NCBI RefSeq assembly: GCF_002994745.2 | Contig: NC_037092.1 | Coordinates: 69,415,823 to 69,479,822 of the forward strand | Reading direction: 5' to 3' | DNA from: Rosa chinensis | Lineage: Eukaryota > Streptophyta > Magnoliopsida > Rosales > Rosaceae | DNA length: 64,000 bases | Part shown: in pieces, positions 1 through 11,614 of the stretch | Layout: each line of letters starts with the position of its first letter | Position numbering within the stretch: position 1 is the first letter of the stretch | Notes under the pieces: generated by a model | Database searches by the model: none | The model's input: only the letters and a program-made list of their open reading frames with translations | What the model was told of the DNA's origin: nothing | Made by a program: the position numbers and the translations under genes

Positions 1-1145
1 AATCAAAAGGCAAGTTAAAATTTTTGTTTCTGAATGTTTAATCTGTCAGCAACTATGAGACAATTTCACCTCCCGAATTGCTGCAACCTAACCCTATTCC
101 CACTGACTTTTGGACTTCATTGATGGCCTTCCTCACTGTGCAGGTAAAATTTCCATTATGGTAGTTATTGATAGGCTTACTAAATATGCACACTTTATTG
201 CTCTCAAGCACCCTTATACTGCTAGAAGTGTGGTCGAATTATTTGTTCAAGAGGTTTTTAGACTTCGTGGAATGCCTGACAATATTATTAGTGATAGGGA
301 CCCCATATTTCTGAGTGCATTTTGGAAAAATTTCTTGGAGTTACAAGGTTCTAAGTTATGTATGAGCACTGCATACCATCCCCAAACAGATGGTCAAACT
401 GAATGTTTAAATAGGGTTCTGGAACAGTATTTAAGGTGAGTGATTTTGGAGGTACAAGGTCAGTGGACAGAAATGTTGCTTTGGCTTGAGTGGTGGTACA
501 ATACCACCTACCACTCAGCTATTAAGATGTCTCCTTATCAAGCTCTTTATGGGATCCCTCCTCTCCAAGTAAGAACATATGTTCCAGGTAGTACTGCTGT
601 TCATCAAGTGGATCTGCTATTGAGAAATAGGGATGAATTGTTGTCCAACCTCAAGTTTCACATGGAACAAGCCCAAGCAAGGATGAAGGTATACTATGAC
701 TAACATCACACTGAGAGGGAGTTTGATATTGGTGATTGGGTGTTCCTGAAGTTGCAACCCTACAAGCAAAAGTCGGTGCAAGTCAGAAAATCCCACAAAC
801 TTGCTCCAAAATACTTTGGCACTTTTCAGGTGATTAAAAAAAATTGGCAAAGTCGCATACAAATTGCTGCTACCTGCGATTGCAAAGGTGCATCCAGTAT
901 TTCATGTGTCACTTTTAAAGAAGAAACTGGGAAGTTCAGTAGTTCCGTCTCCAACTTTACCTCCTAGCTTTGATACCGACAAGAGTAACTGAGTTCCAGC
1001 AAAGATACTACAGAGGAGTTTATTCAAGAAGAGTAACAATCCTGAGGTAAGGTGGTTAGTTCAATGGGAAAATGGTTCTGAAGATGATGCTACATGGGAG
1101 AGTGCAGATGAATTTCAACTATATTTTCTTGATTTTCAAGGGTAG
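1..1145 (+). pseudogene. Chromovirus Ty3/gypsy pol 3' part: integrase and chromodomain, broken
   Basis: This is the C-terminal end of a Ty3/gypsy polyprotein. The integrase core is readable from about 110 (start MDFIDGLPH, then VVIDRLTKYAHF and STAYHPQTDGQTE). A stop near 438 interrupts it, and the same frame resumes with WWYNTTYHSAIKMSPYQALYG. Another stop near 702 is followed by the integrase C-terminal region around 720-860. A chromodomain-like end (WLVQWENGSEDDATWES) lies at about 1050-1140, which places the element among chromoviruses. Reverse transcriptase and RNase H would lie upstream of the window. The stops and at least one frame change make this a dead copy. It is followed directly by a purine-rich tract and its own 3' LTR. 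Confidence 0.85.
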
Positions 1146-1337
1146 CTTTTGATGGTTTCTGTCAAGGGAGGTGGAATGTTGGGGCTCTGACCCAATAATT
1201 CAACTTACTTTTTACTGTTTTCATTTGTTATCTAGCAGTAAGTTCTCAGGTAAAATTGTCATGAGTCACCAGTGATTTGATCCTTATTTGAAATTGGACA
1301 GCTCTTTCCCTTCAAGTTTCTATGCTATATGTACTGG

Positions 1338-4300
1338 TAGGGCTGGCCTCGAGTCGGTGTTGCCATTTCCAGTAAAGGAACTGAAACTGAAACCGATTAC
1401 TGCATCTTGGTTCGGGTTTGACAATTTTCAATTTTAGAACTGAGATGAAACCGAACCGATCATGCTCGGGTCTGTTCCTTGGTTTCTCAGGTTAGTTTCC
1501 TCATTTCCAGAACACTAGAAGAGTAGAACTGTAGAAGCATACCAGAATTGAGCTGGTTTTTGACCTGCTTTCTGTATCTGGTGCAGTATGCTAAATCAGC
1601 ACACTACCCTTCATGCTTTCCTAACAACACAAACTCACAAACTAACCAAATAACACTAACAATCCACAAAATATTCACAATGTTACCAATGAAACTAACT
1701 AAAAACTGAAAATGAAAACTACATTATGCATTACTGCATTCAACATAACATTTCAACTTTTCAACACTCAAAACTAAAAAGTAAAAACTGAAAATGAAAA
1801 CTGTATTATGCATTATTGCATTTAACACAACATCTCAATACTAAAAACTGAAATTGAAAACTGCATTATGCATTACTGCATTCAACACAACATTTCAACA
1901 CTAAAACATGTCAAACTGTCAAAGCATGAAAGCAACACTTACTACCAGCAATTCAGACCAACTGATAGTGAAACACTGAAATAGAATAACAATATCTAAG
2001 CAATCCAATTTGGTCAAATATGGCAATCTTCCAGAACCACAACACCACAATTCAACCAAGAGTCAATTTAAATTATAAAACCTAGAAAAAATAAAACAAC
2101 TCCATCAGCAATGGCTGCAAATCTGCAATGCAGCAATGAATGAACTGCATTAAATAAGCAAATCCATCCCCAATGCTCAACTCCATCATCAAATCAGCAA
2201 ATCTGTATTAAAAAAGAAAAGAAAAGCAAAGCAATTCATCAACACTTGAATTCCAGGAAAACAAAGCAAAGCAATTCATGAACACTTGAATTCTATCAAA
2301 ACAAAGCAAAGCTTTGAAAACTGATCAGACCTTTTCAGCAACTCATTTTTTCTGTTTTCTCTGTTTTTTCTTCTTAGATGTAGAAACTGTAGCAGTAGAA
2401 GCCTCTGAACTTTTGGTAGTACGGGGACTTGGTGCAGAAATAGATGCAGGAGCAGCTTTCTTCTTGGCCTTCTCAGCTCTCTCTTTGTCCTCTTTTTCAT
2501 GTTCTACACAAATCAAAAACACAACACAAAACTCAGATGATATGATTTAAGGAACAAAACACAAAAATACAACACAAAGTCACAAACCAAAAATAGAATG
2601 TTGAAAACACATACCGGCTTCAATGTTTTCATAGGACTCCATTTCCTCTTTAGTAGGAATGTACTCCAACCCCATAATAGCATCAGACTTCAACCAATTT
2701 TGAAGACATATAAGCTTTTCAACAGTTTTGGGATTTAAGGAGCTTCTGTATGGATCTATCACTCTTTTTCCGGTGCTGAAACTCGACTCACTTGGAACTG
2801 TGGACACTTGTATGGCTAATACATCTCTGGCCAATGCTTGCAAGTTGGGATATTTACCTCCATTCAGCTTCCACCAATCCAAAATCTTCCAATCATGTTG
2901 TTGAATTGGTTTTTCTATAGGGTCCAGTAAATACCTATCCACCTCATGTCCCACAACAACTTCATTATTTTGTTCTAGCTGTCGGTTCCATTCTTCTTGC
3001 ATAACTGCCCTCTTCCCACTAAGTGACCTTGTTCTGCTTCTAGACTTACTAGTTGTTGTATCACTATTTGGTACACCTTTAGACTTGTTCTGCCCACTGC
3101 TTGCACCATTTTGCTGACCATACAAGTCACATAGATCGACAACAAGCTGCTTCACTTCATCACATTTCTTCTTGATCTCCCAACTACTCAAATTCAACAT
3201 TGTTTCACTCACATGAGCAATGTTTCTCAATTTATACCTAGGATCTAAGACTAAGGCAACTAGGAAAAGCTGATTCAATTCATCCAACGAACCAAAATAC
3301 TTCGAATACTTTGCCTTCATCTTAACTGCCATGTTGTACAACACTTTATCTGCTTGGGTTGATTCGGGTCTTATACCACCAGAACTGAGTTCTTCAAGCT
3401 CTGCTTCGATGCCAACAATATCATGAAATGGGCAGTAGGTGTAAGTGAAGCACTAACATTAAGTGTCACATCATAAATACCTTCAAAAACTTCACAAAGA
3501 TTGCTGCATTGTCCCAATCTATATCATTTGGTGGCCCAACCCTTTTAACAGCAGCCTTCTTTGATCTCTCAGCTTCATCATCTTCCTCAAATTCCTCCTC
3601 TTCATCAAAGTAGCTTTTGTACTTTGAATCCTCCTCATCAGCCAACCTAACAAAACCTTTTTTCAAATCCAAAGCTGTATCCAACATAAGAAAGGTGGAA
3701 TTCCACCTTGTCGGAACATCTCATATGTAACTCTTATTGCATTCAACTTTCTCCTTCTCTACACAACTTTTGAATTCATCTAACCTTGCACCAGAACTTC
3801 TAATATATCTCACAGCATTCCTTATGCTACATACTGACTTCTCCATCATATTCAGTCCAGATTTCACGATAAGGTTTACGATGTGAGCCAAACATCTCAC
3901 ATGCATAAACTTGCCTCCACAGATTGGTTTTATCTCCCAATTGCACATTTTTTTCCTAAGATAATCAATGGCATGCTTATTGGCAGAGGCATTGTCAACA
4001 GAAATGGTTAAAACCTTATCTATTGACCAATCAATCAGACAACTTTCTAAGATTTTTCCTATGGTTACAACTGTGTGGTTTGGAACAACACAAAAAGCAA
4101 GCACTCTTTTGTGCATCTGCCATCCCCGATCAATAAAATGAGCGGTAACTACCATTTAGTTTATATTTTGACAAGAAGTCCATGTATCAGTTGTCAAACA
4201 AACACAGTGAGAATTCAATTCCCTCCTCAATTCCTCCTTCTTGGCATCATACATGGCCATAAATTTTTTAACAATCACTTTCCTACATGGGACTTTAAAC

Positions 4301-5322
4301 AAAGGCACAACAACACTGCAAAAATAATTAAACCCAGGTTTCTCGATGAAAGTAAAAGGAAGCTCATCCACAACTATCATATGAGTTGCAGCTTCCGCAC
4401 AATTCTCTTGTGACCAATTCATACTAACTAAACTACCTTGACTACCTCTTCTTCCATCACTAGTCAAAACCTGTTGTCCCGATTCAACATTAACTCTACC
4501 AGGGTATCCTTTACAAACAATCTCAATGTGTTTCCTAAGAGATGATGTGCCATTTTCATATGAATTGCAAGCCAAATGAGTCGGACAATACTTACATTGA
4601 GCTCTTTTTGTATGGCCAACCACCTTCTCAACTCCATCGACAGTTTCGATTAAAGGATGATCTTCCTTCGTGAAGTGATCCCAAACCTCAGACCTCTGCT
4701 TCCCTTTCTTCTTCTCTCCCCTTCTCTCTTCGCAGCAGTGCTCCGAGCAGAAGGAGCTTTCTTTGATTTTGGGACAGCTACTGGCTCAAATGGTCCTTCT
4801 CCAAATGGTTCCAAATTGTTGCTTGCAACAACAAGCTCATTGCAAGCAGATGGTTTGGATTGGGATGAACAGGTTGCAGACGTTTCGGAAGAGCAACCTG
4901 CAGCTTTGGGCATGATTGGAGATTCTGAAATTGAAGAGCTAACTGCAGCTTCAGGATGAAATTGAAGGAAGAACTGAATCAGTTGAACAGGTTTGATCAA
5001 AGGTTTTAGTCGAGCCTGAGAGGTTTTGCTGGAGGCGATGAGAGGTTTTGGTCGAGGCTTTGAGGTTTGATCGAAGGTTTGATAGAAGGGTTCTAATTTG
5101 GGGCTAGAAAAAACCTAATAACCTATCATCACGTGTATAATACAACATATAATCGGTTCCTCGGGTTTTTTGTGTTTCCAAAACTGAGAACCGAAACCGA
5201 ACTGAATGAAGGGAACTCGGTTTGGTCCTGCTATGAAACCGAAAACTACAACCTAAGAACCGCACCGAACCAGACGGTTCGGTTCAGTTTTCCCGGTTCC
5301 TGGTTTAAAAATCCCAGCCCTA
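1338..5322 (-). mobile_element. hAT transposon with perfect 8-bp TSD, inserted in a gypsy LTR
   Basis: The ends are TAGGGCTGG (1338-1346) and CCAGCCCTA (5314-5322), a 9-bp perfect terminal inverted repeat. The octamer TGTACTGG flanks the element at 1330-1337 and 5323-5330. An 8-bp duplication is diagnostic of hAT. Subterminal regions are rich in the motif AACCGAACC on both strands, as expected for transposase-binding repeats. The 3985-bp body carries a degenerate RICESLEEPER/Ac-type transposase on the minus strand. The intact ends and TSD show that this insertion is younger than the LTR it split. Confidence 0.93.
2343..5000 (-). pseudogene. hAT transposase, RICESLEEPER/zf-BED type, disabled
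   Basis: Read right to left. A Ser-rich N-terminal region with a basic patch (4650-5000) is followed by a BED zinc finger (4480-4623; CKYC followed by SSLRKHIE) and the DDE-like region with LTTDTWTS (about 4170). The middle continues at 3721-4155 (TISVDNASANKHAI, then MHVRCLAHIVNLIV). The C-terminal dimerisation region is at 2580-3344 (DWWKLNGGKYPNLQALARDV, then VPSESSFSTGKRVI). A last Lys-rich exon (KKKKQRKQKK, ending at 2343) appears to follow an intron. Breaks include a frameshift near 4640, stops near 4156 (after TSCQNIN) and 3720 (in CxDVPTRWN), and loss of frame at 3345-3470. No continuous product is possible. Confidence 0.88.
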
Positions 5323-5455
5323 TGTACTGGCTTGAGGCTTTTTAAGAATTATCAATGAATATAACAAGTTGCTTTTCATTTCTCTGCAATTACTCTTTTT
5401 CTTCTTATTATCCTACATCCTTTGGGTCCAGACCCATATTAGGGAATAGGGCTCT

Positions 5456-6395
5456 TTCATAATATCATTCAATTTTTCTTGCACAACATGTAATTCAATC
5501 TTTTGCTTTTCAAATTTAGTCGGTGCCACTGAAGAAGTTGTTCACCTGTGCATTTAATTTTCTGGCCCAACTGCTACGTACAAAGCATGACCTGTGAGAG
5601 GTTGTGACTAGTTTCTTTGGATGATTGTTGCACATTGATCATTGTGATGCCGCATCTTCTCAAAACGAAATCGTTTTGATGCAATTCTACTTTCGCTTCT
5701 TTCCACCCTCATCTCCACAAGAAAAGGATAATGGTCTCATTGAGTAGGGTGCAGAGTAAAAACCCTACTATATGGGAACCTGTTCCGCCATGGAAGAGAT
5801 TGGAAACCTCTGTCAAGTCTCTCTTTTGTATGCTTGTGTGACAGGTAAACTGATAGCCTACATAGCCCATATCAAGCAGTCCGCATTATTCATGTTTTCC
5901 TTGAACCTTCTCATCGGAGCAGAATCCCTAGGCTCCCCTCCCGACTTATCTGGACTGCACATAATCTCATTGAAATCTCCGGCCATAAGCCATGGTAGGT
6001 TACAGCTCTTGGCAGCTAGGGTTTCAATTATCTCCCAAGTTTACTCTTTTTCAGTTCTCGTAGCCACTCCATATATACCTATGAACCTCCATAAAGTTGC
6101 TGAACCTGGCTCTCCCACTTCAACATCGATGTGATTAGGAGAATATGTTCGGAGATTGACATATGTACATATCAGAGCTCCAAAGCAGCGCAATACCCTG
6201 CTGTCCTTCTTGATGAGGGAAACAGATGCTACCCTTTAAACCAAGGCTCACCGTAATGGAGTCAATTAGCCTTGTCTGCGCTAGAGTTGCAGCCAAGAAA
6301 ATCAGACTTGGACGCTTTGCTTGAACCAAATCAACGAGATCGTGCTGCGTCTCATGGTTTACGATGCCTCTGTAATTCCAGATGAGTATGTTGCC
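5456..6395 (-). pseudogene. LINE (L1-type) endonuclease fragment
   Basis: The minus strand from about 6395 reads like the start of a plant LINE ORF2: LIWNYRGIVNHETQHDLV, then QAKRPSLIFLAATLAQT. It is followed by the endonuclease core (LPWLMAGDFNEIMCSPDKSG at about 5950-6010). A further decayed part resembling RFRFEKMWHHND lies at about 5640-5700. Frameshifts and stops are frequent (for example near 6135 and 5770). No reverse transcriptase is adjacent, so this is a truncated copy. It abuts the end of the chromovirus LTR, which may have inserted into the LINE. Confidence 0.75.
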
Positions 6396-6714
6396 CTACA
6401 GGCTACAGCATGGTTTCAGGGATAGGTCGCGTAGCACGGTGTCTGGCGCGCTTATGGCCGCTCGCGTACAAAGACTCTCAACGTTGATTAGGTGTTTTTT
6501 TTTTTACTGTTCTGAGACGTTTATTGAATTTCACTCCCCTAGATATTTAGACATCCTCAAATTTCCAACTATTCCCTTATTCATTTTTCTCCTCACCTCA
6601 CCATCTTCCCACCTCCCTCTTCGCCATATTTTGACGCTAGCTCACACTCAGTCACTAACATTTTATAAATGGACATTTCGATTTGACCCATAAATGAACA
6701 AGACTTGGTGAGAG
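6396..6714. other. Non-coding spacer
   Basis: AT-rich stretch with a T-run at 6492. It lies between the LINE fragment and the TRIM. I see no coding or repeat signal. Confidence 0.5.
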
Positions 6715-6719
6715 CAAAT

Positions 6720-7183
6720 TGTTAAACAGCAACAAGCGTGGCCCGTGGCCCACCATTGTACCGATACTGTCCCAACTTAACCACCCGATAGGTGTTGGGT
6801 TTTAATCACAAAAAGCCTCGGTATAATTGGGTGAGATCTACCCATTTATAAATTATATTTTATTTATCTCTTTTCCAATGTGGGATCTTTCCTCTCCAAC
6901 ACGCCCCCTCACGTGCAACCTAGCTCTAGGTATGCACGTGGAATTAATTGACAAACCCGATTCCACATTGGAAATCGGGAGAGAGACCCGCTCTGATACC
7001 ATGTTAAACAGCGACAAGCGTGGCCCGTGACCCACCATTGTACCGATACTGTCCCAACTTAACCACCCGATAGGTGTTGGGTTTTACTCACAAAAGGCCT
7101 CAGTATAATTGGGTGAGATCCACCCACTTATAAATTATATTTTATTTATCTCTTTTCCAATGTGGGATCTTTCCTCTCCAACA
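6720..7183 (-). mobile_element. Complete TRIM retrotransposon with 5-bp TSD
   Basis: Two 182-bp direct repeats (6720-6901 and 7002-7183) bound a 100-bp interior. Read on the minus strand, each LTR begins TGTTGGAGAGGAAAGATCCC and ends GCTGTTTAACA. Next to the upstream LTR is TGGTATCAGAGC (7001-6990), the usual plant initiator tRNA-Met primer-binding site. A polypurine tract GTGAGGGGGCG lies against the other LTR. CAAAT flanks the element at 6715-6719 and 7184-7188. It encodes nothing, so it depended on another element's enzymes. The two LTRs differ at only a handful of sites. Confidence 0.95.
6990..7001 (-). promoter_or_regulatory. tRNA-iMet primer-binding site of the TRIM
   Basis: TGGTATCAGAGC on the minus strand, directly downstream of the 5' LTR. 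It is complementary to the 3' end of plant initiator tRNA-Met and fixes the element's orientation. Confidence 0.9.
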
Positions 7184-7189
7184 CAAATG

Positions 7190-8000
7190 AACTAGCTAGA
7201 GCTAGCTTCTCGCTAGGCCTTGATACTTCATCCATCTGTACAATCCATGTCCAAGGCTCCGACGTTCTTAACAATTAGGGCTTGTAAACCAAGATGTTCT
7301 GCTTTGATTGCAAATATATTTTATTGAGTTTGAAAAATGCAGAATATTTCTTCTTTTCTTTTCTGCAAGACACATGAAGGCTAAGCAAATATGTTTTCAA
7401 AGTTTCAAAAGTTGAAACAGAAGCCTACAACTCAGGCTTATAAACTAATGTCATGAAAATTGGTATTACAGATTGATCGAAACACTGAGTTCACTTTCTA
7501 TTTTTCAATTGTTATTAGTGACTATTTCTAAGGTGAAAGTAGCTAATGGAGAGTAAATATGTGTGATTTGGCCTAACTTCAACAAATTTGAGGTCTGATC
7601 CGCTCAAAAAAGAAATTGTTTCCTTTTGAGCTGAACCATATATTTTTTGGTCCAAAGTACAAGCATAAATATTCTTGCCGGCCGGGTCTTCGTATGAATT
7701 TGTGGTCCTTGTGGACTAGTTCTATCAACTGTGCTTGAATTTGGATGAAATTTCTTAGGAAATTGGCCAAGTCACAAAATTATTATTGACTCAGTTAGTG
7801 TCTGACTTTCCTGCTTGCTCAAGACGTTAAAGTCTAATGAGTAATGACGCTTCTATGTGGATAAATGACGTAAGAATTAATAGAATAGACATAGTCTTTT
7901 TGACAAATTAGAATAGACCTATCTGAAAATGAAGGAAAACATAATATAAACAGGCTACACCTATGTGCCTTTTGCAATGCAAGAAAGACTTGGAACTTCG
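7190..8000. other. Non-coding spacer
   Basis: AT-rich sequence between the TRIM and the membrane-protein pseudogene. Short ORFs on both strands show no recognisable domain. I see nothing else here. Confidence 0.5.
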
Positions 8001-8026
8001 GAAGAGTATCAACCCTCTTTCTTCTG

Positions 8027-8984
8027 ATGAAGTTTAACATGCTTTTAAATTTTTTGGGACTCCTAAGGAAATCCCACAAACTTTTCTTCAGAAATGGGAA
8101 GGCTGTGTCCTCCATGACCCTTCTCATAATACTCGTTAGGTCTTTCCTCTTGGTGATTAATTTCTACACCCTCAAACCAATAATCACTGGTTTTGCAATC
8201 AAGGCACGCTTCCTGGCAACTACGAGTCCCAGAGGCGCTGAATTCGCAGATCTTGTAACTGCTGCCAAGTACGAGTTCGGATATTATTTCTTGGACTAGA
8301 ATGGATTTTCATTTTGGGGTTGTCTTTTACCTCATTGTTTTTTGCAACAGTCTCAGTCTTAGCATCAGCAGTATCATACTGTGGAAAAGACTTGTCCATC
8401 AAGGAACTTCTACCAAAGGCACTGAAGTCATTGAAAAGACCATTTGTACATGGTTTTACATAACACTGCTTGATCTAGGTTATTTTTGATTTCTCTTTGC
8501 CTCTGTTGTTCCTTTAGTGCTGATTTTCAATCTTCAGCTCACCATCTCTGCTTTTGCTATAGTCGCATGCATTCTAGCTCTAGTTGTTTAGACTTATCTA
8601 GCTGTAGTGTGGAACTTGGCACTTGTTGTTTCGGTACTAGAAGAAAAATGTGGCATGGAGGCACTGGGAAAAGCTGGACAGCTTATTAAGGGATCAAAGC
8701 TACGAGGATTTTTTCTGAATGTTGTTATAGCCACCTCCTTGTGGTTGTTATTTGTTTTGTACAGGATTGTCGCTAAAGCTATACCAGTAAAAGCAGTGAT
8801 AATTCCATTGCTCCTCTTAAATTGTATCAGCTGCCTCATAGCTATGGTTTCGCGAATGGCATACACAGTCCTGTACTATGAGTCCAAGGCGACTCATGGT
8901 GAAGAGCTTGAACGTACTGCAAGGAAGCTTGGACATGCTAAGGTTACCTCTGATACCCCTCTTATCAATGCAGATGCAATTTGA
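8027..8984 (+). pseudogene. Decayed plant multi-pass membrane protein
   Basis: Three frames together resemble a plant-specific, usually intronless family of multi-pass membrane proteins of unknown function. The N-terminal part lies at 8027-8296 (FLGLLRKSHKLFF, then LATTSPRGAEFADLVTAAK). The middle is at 8301-8489 (SLSISSIILW, then EKTICTWFYITLLDLGYF). The C-terminal part at 8607-8984 is best preserved (WNLALVVSVLEEKCGMEALG, then GQLIKGSKLRGFFLN), with hydrophobic helices and a hydrophilic tail ending at a TGA near 8982. At least two frameshifts separate the parts, and the region after 8490 is badly eroded. No active copy is in the window. The family match comes from recall of the signature, not a search. 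Confidence 0.65.
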
Positions 8985-9266
8985 TGAAGAATGTCACTCT
9001 TTCGTAATCGAGTGTATATTTTTGCTTGTGTTGTTAGTTTGTAACCACACATATGCGCTTCTTAGTATGTAGTCTTTGCTTGTGTTCATAAGGTAACCTT
9101 GCTTATAAATGAAGGTGTTAATAGGTTTTACGATACTGAAAGCCAAAAACTATGGTGTAGGATTGACCTCTTGATTATGCACCACATCTGTTATTACACC
9201 TCAAGCAGTTCTCCATACAATGGAGATAGAAATAAATCACCTTGGCCGTTTGATACTAATAATTGG

Positions 9267-10510
9267 CGAGTTAAGAAAAAGTTGAAGGGTTTTTGTACAT
9301 TTACCTCATTTCTAGAGATTTTTTTCCCACTTACCCCATTAAGTTTTTTTAATTTTTTAATTTCCTCTTACCCAAAACACTCTAAAGAAGTTTTCCCTAA
9401 TACCCCATTAATATTTTTTTGTTTTTTAATACCATTTCACCTTCACCCCTTTGTTACTTAGAGAGAGAAAGAGAAAATGGAAGAGAGGGAAACCATAGGA
9501 GATTTCGCCGGAGTCCAGTCACGGGCCACCGCCCACCGGATTTTTCTGAAAACCTCGCCAGAGATCCCCAAATAGATCATCGGAGATTTCATAGGTCGTC
9601 GGAAATGTTTATTGCCCCAATAGAGGGGCCATAAACATCTATTGCCCTCAAATAGACGTTTATTGCCCTCCAATAGAACTTTCGTTAGTCAGAATGAGAA
9701 CTAATTTTTCTAAAATTAGACAAATGAAATTTTAATTAAAGAAAAAAAACGAAGAGATTATATCAATTTAAAAACGTCTATTGCCCCCCAATAGACGTCT
9801 ATTAGGGGGCAATAGACATTTAAAACTTTTTTTTCTTTCCTTCTGTCCTGTTACTTAAAAAAAAAAAATCTAGAAATTGATCTGGCCACCCAGAGAAAAG
9901 CTCTGGGCACCCAATCAGAGTTCAAGGAGTTCAACCGTGAGACGTGAACGATGACGCCGTCGATCTTCTCACCACCACCTGTAAATTCCAATCGTCTCCA
10001 ATCTCGGCATCCATCTCCAATCTCAACACGCCTAAACACAGAAACTCCAAGCAGCCGGTCGCGGAAATGACTTCATTGAGCTGGAAGGGCCTTCTTCATC
10101 AAATCTCCAGCAAGAGAAGCTACTACAGCTCTCAGACTCCCTCACATCGGCGCTGAATCTATTGTAGCTCTCGGACTCATTCACATAAGTTTCCAGTAGT
10201 AGATCAGAGACAGAAGACGGCAGAGGTCCATCGTTCGGAGACAGCGGTGGGGGGAGAGAGAGATGTCACCAGATCAGAATGGGATGCGAGCGCTGGCCGA
10301 GAGCATGAGAGAGAGAGAGAGAGACATCGTCGGTCTGCAGAGAGAGAGGGAGGGGAGAATGATGAGTGGCACATGATAGTTTTTTAATTAGGTCAAGGGT
10401 AATATCGTCACTTTTATTTTAAATCGGGTTAGTGAGAATAAAAATCTCTTGTTGGGATAAGTGGGATGATTTATATTTTGATGTTTTGGGTCAAGAATCC
10501 AAAGTTGAAA
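9267..10510. mobile_element. Probable non-autonomous Mutator-like element
   Basis: Both edges carry similarly patterned sequence with blocks such as CCCACTTACCCCATT (about 9326-9345) and, inverted, a matching block near 10455-10470. That suggests diverged terminal inverted repeats. The interior has GA-rich tracts (9460-9490, 10250-10350) and several copies of a TCTATTGCCC motif. I could not find a clean TSD, and the ends are approximate. No ORF in it looks real. Confidence 0.35.
9776..9817. repeat. Palindrome of palindromes (two adjacent 21-bp hairpins)
   Basis: Positions 9776-9796 and 9797-9817 each form a hairpin with the stem GTCTATT/AATAGAC. The loop of the first is C-rich and that of the second is G-rich. 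The second unit is the reverse complement of the first with one change. Looser copies of the half-site occur at 9604-9680. Confidence 0.85.
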
Positions 10511-10586
10511 CCCTCTAATGCTAGAGATTTGACGACTCTCTGTCCCCTTTTCCCCGTCTTTCGACTATTATTTCCTCTCTTATTCC

Positions 10587-11614
10587 CAGGGGCGTAGCCA
10601 GGAATGACAGAACGGTTGGGCTAATTTTATACATACAAAAATTAGCAACAACCCGATACAGAGATCCATTCCCAATTATCAACCCATCATCAACAACCCA
10701 TTACCCATCAGCAATGACAATCAATTATCAAACATTCAACAACATAACAACCCATTCCCACTACAGCAATGACAATCAATCAACCAAAAATCCAAAACAT
10801 TCTCAACTCCCAATTATCAACAACAACCCATCAGCAATGATAATCAATCAACAAAAATCCAATACCTGGGATTTGGAACTCTTAAAGGCTGGAAGGGGGA
10901 AGCAAATGGGGACAGTGCCACTGCACCACAGCCCACGGGGGAGAACCGAAGAAGAGGAGAGATGAGACTCCTGAGAGTCGACCTACATCATCTGGGAACA
11001 TCCCACACAATCAATCAACCAAAAATCCAAAACATTCCCAAATCCCAATTATCAACCCATTACCCATCATCAACAACCCTTCAGCAATGATAATCAATCA
11101 AAAAAAATCCAATACCTGGGATCTGGAACTCTTGAAGGCTGGAAGGGGGAAGCAAATGGGGCCAGCGCCACTGCGCCACAGCCCACGGGGGAGAACCGGA
11201 GACGGGGAGAGCTGAGAGTCGACCTACATCATCTCGGATTGAAGCCTTGAAGGAGTCGCACTGCGACTGTCGCAGAAGCGCAGTGGATCCGTGGAGGTGG
11301 GCCGTGGGCAGGTGGCTTGGTGGCGGAGGAGGTGGCTCAGGCGTGGAGTGGTGGAGGTGGCCGTGGCTCGGCGGACTGCCGGAACTAGCAAATCGAACCT
11401 GGAACTCTGGAAGGCTGGAAGGGGGAAGCAAATGGGGACAGCGCCACAACCCACGGGGGAGAAACCAGAGAAGGGGAGAGCTGAGAATCGACCTACAAGC
11501 AGAAGTATATATATATATTTTTTATTATTGAGCTATACCCATACTTGATCGATTTTGGGCCAAATTTTCCCTTGGGCTGTAGCCCAAGTAGCCCTTGTCT
11601 TGGCTACGCCCCTG
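10587..11614. mobile_element. Non-autonomous hAT element with perfect 8-bp TSD
   Basis: The ends are CAGGGGCGTAGCCA (from 10587) and TGGCTACGCCCCTG (to 11614), a 14-bp perfect inverted repeat. CTTATTCC flanks it at 10579-10586 and 11615-11622. The 1028-bp interior encodes no transposase. It holds three imperfect copies of a block of about 95 bp containing GGCTGGAAGGGGGAAGC (near 10887, 11136, 11410), plus repeats of CAATCAATCAACCAAAAATC. Overlapping ORFs at 11081-11548 come from this GC-rich repeat and are not genes. Confidence 0.92.

Larger units (their letters stand above)
1177..5417 (+). repeat. 3' LTR of the chromovirus, split by a hAT insertion
   Basis: A purine tract (AAGGGAGGTGGAA) ends at 1176 and TGTTGGGGCTCTGACCC begins at 1177, as expected for the junction between the polypurine tract and the LTR. 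LTR sequence runs to 1337, is interrupted by the hAT element (1338-5322 plus one TSD copy), resumes at 5331 and probably ends with CCTACA at 5417. Without the insertion the LTR would be about 250 bp, which is short. The matching 5' LTR is outside the window, so the right end is inferred from the CA dinucleotide and from where the neighbouring LINE sequence begins. Confidence 0.6.

Noticed and set aside
6985..7005. A tRNA gene
   Set aside because: Only the 12-nt primer-binding site is present; no cloverleaf around it.
6720..7183. Cassandra-type TRIM with 5S RNA sequence
   Set aside because: The LTRs lack the 5S rRNA internal promoter motifs.
11081..11548. Overlapping Pro/Gly-rich ORFs
   Set aside because: They come from the repeated GC-rich block of a non-autonomous hAT element on both strands.
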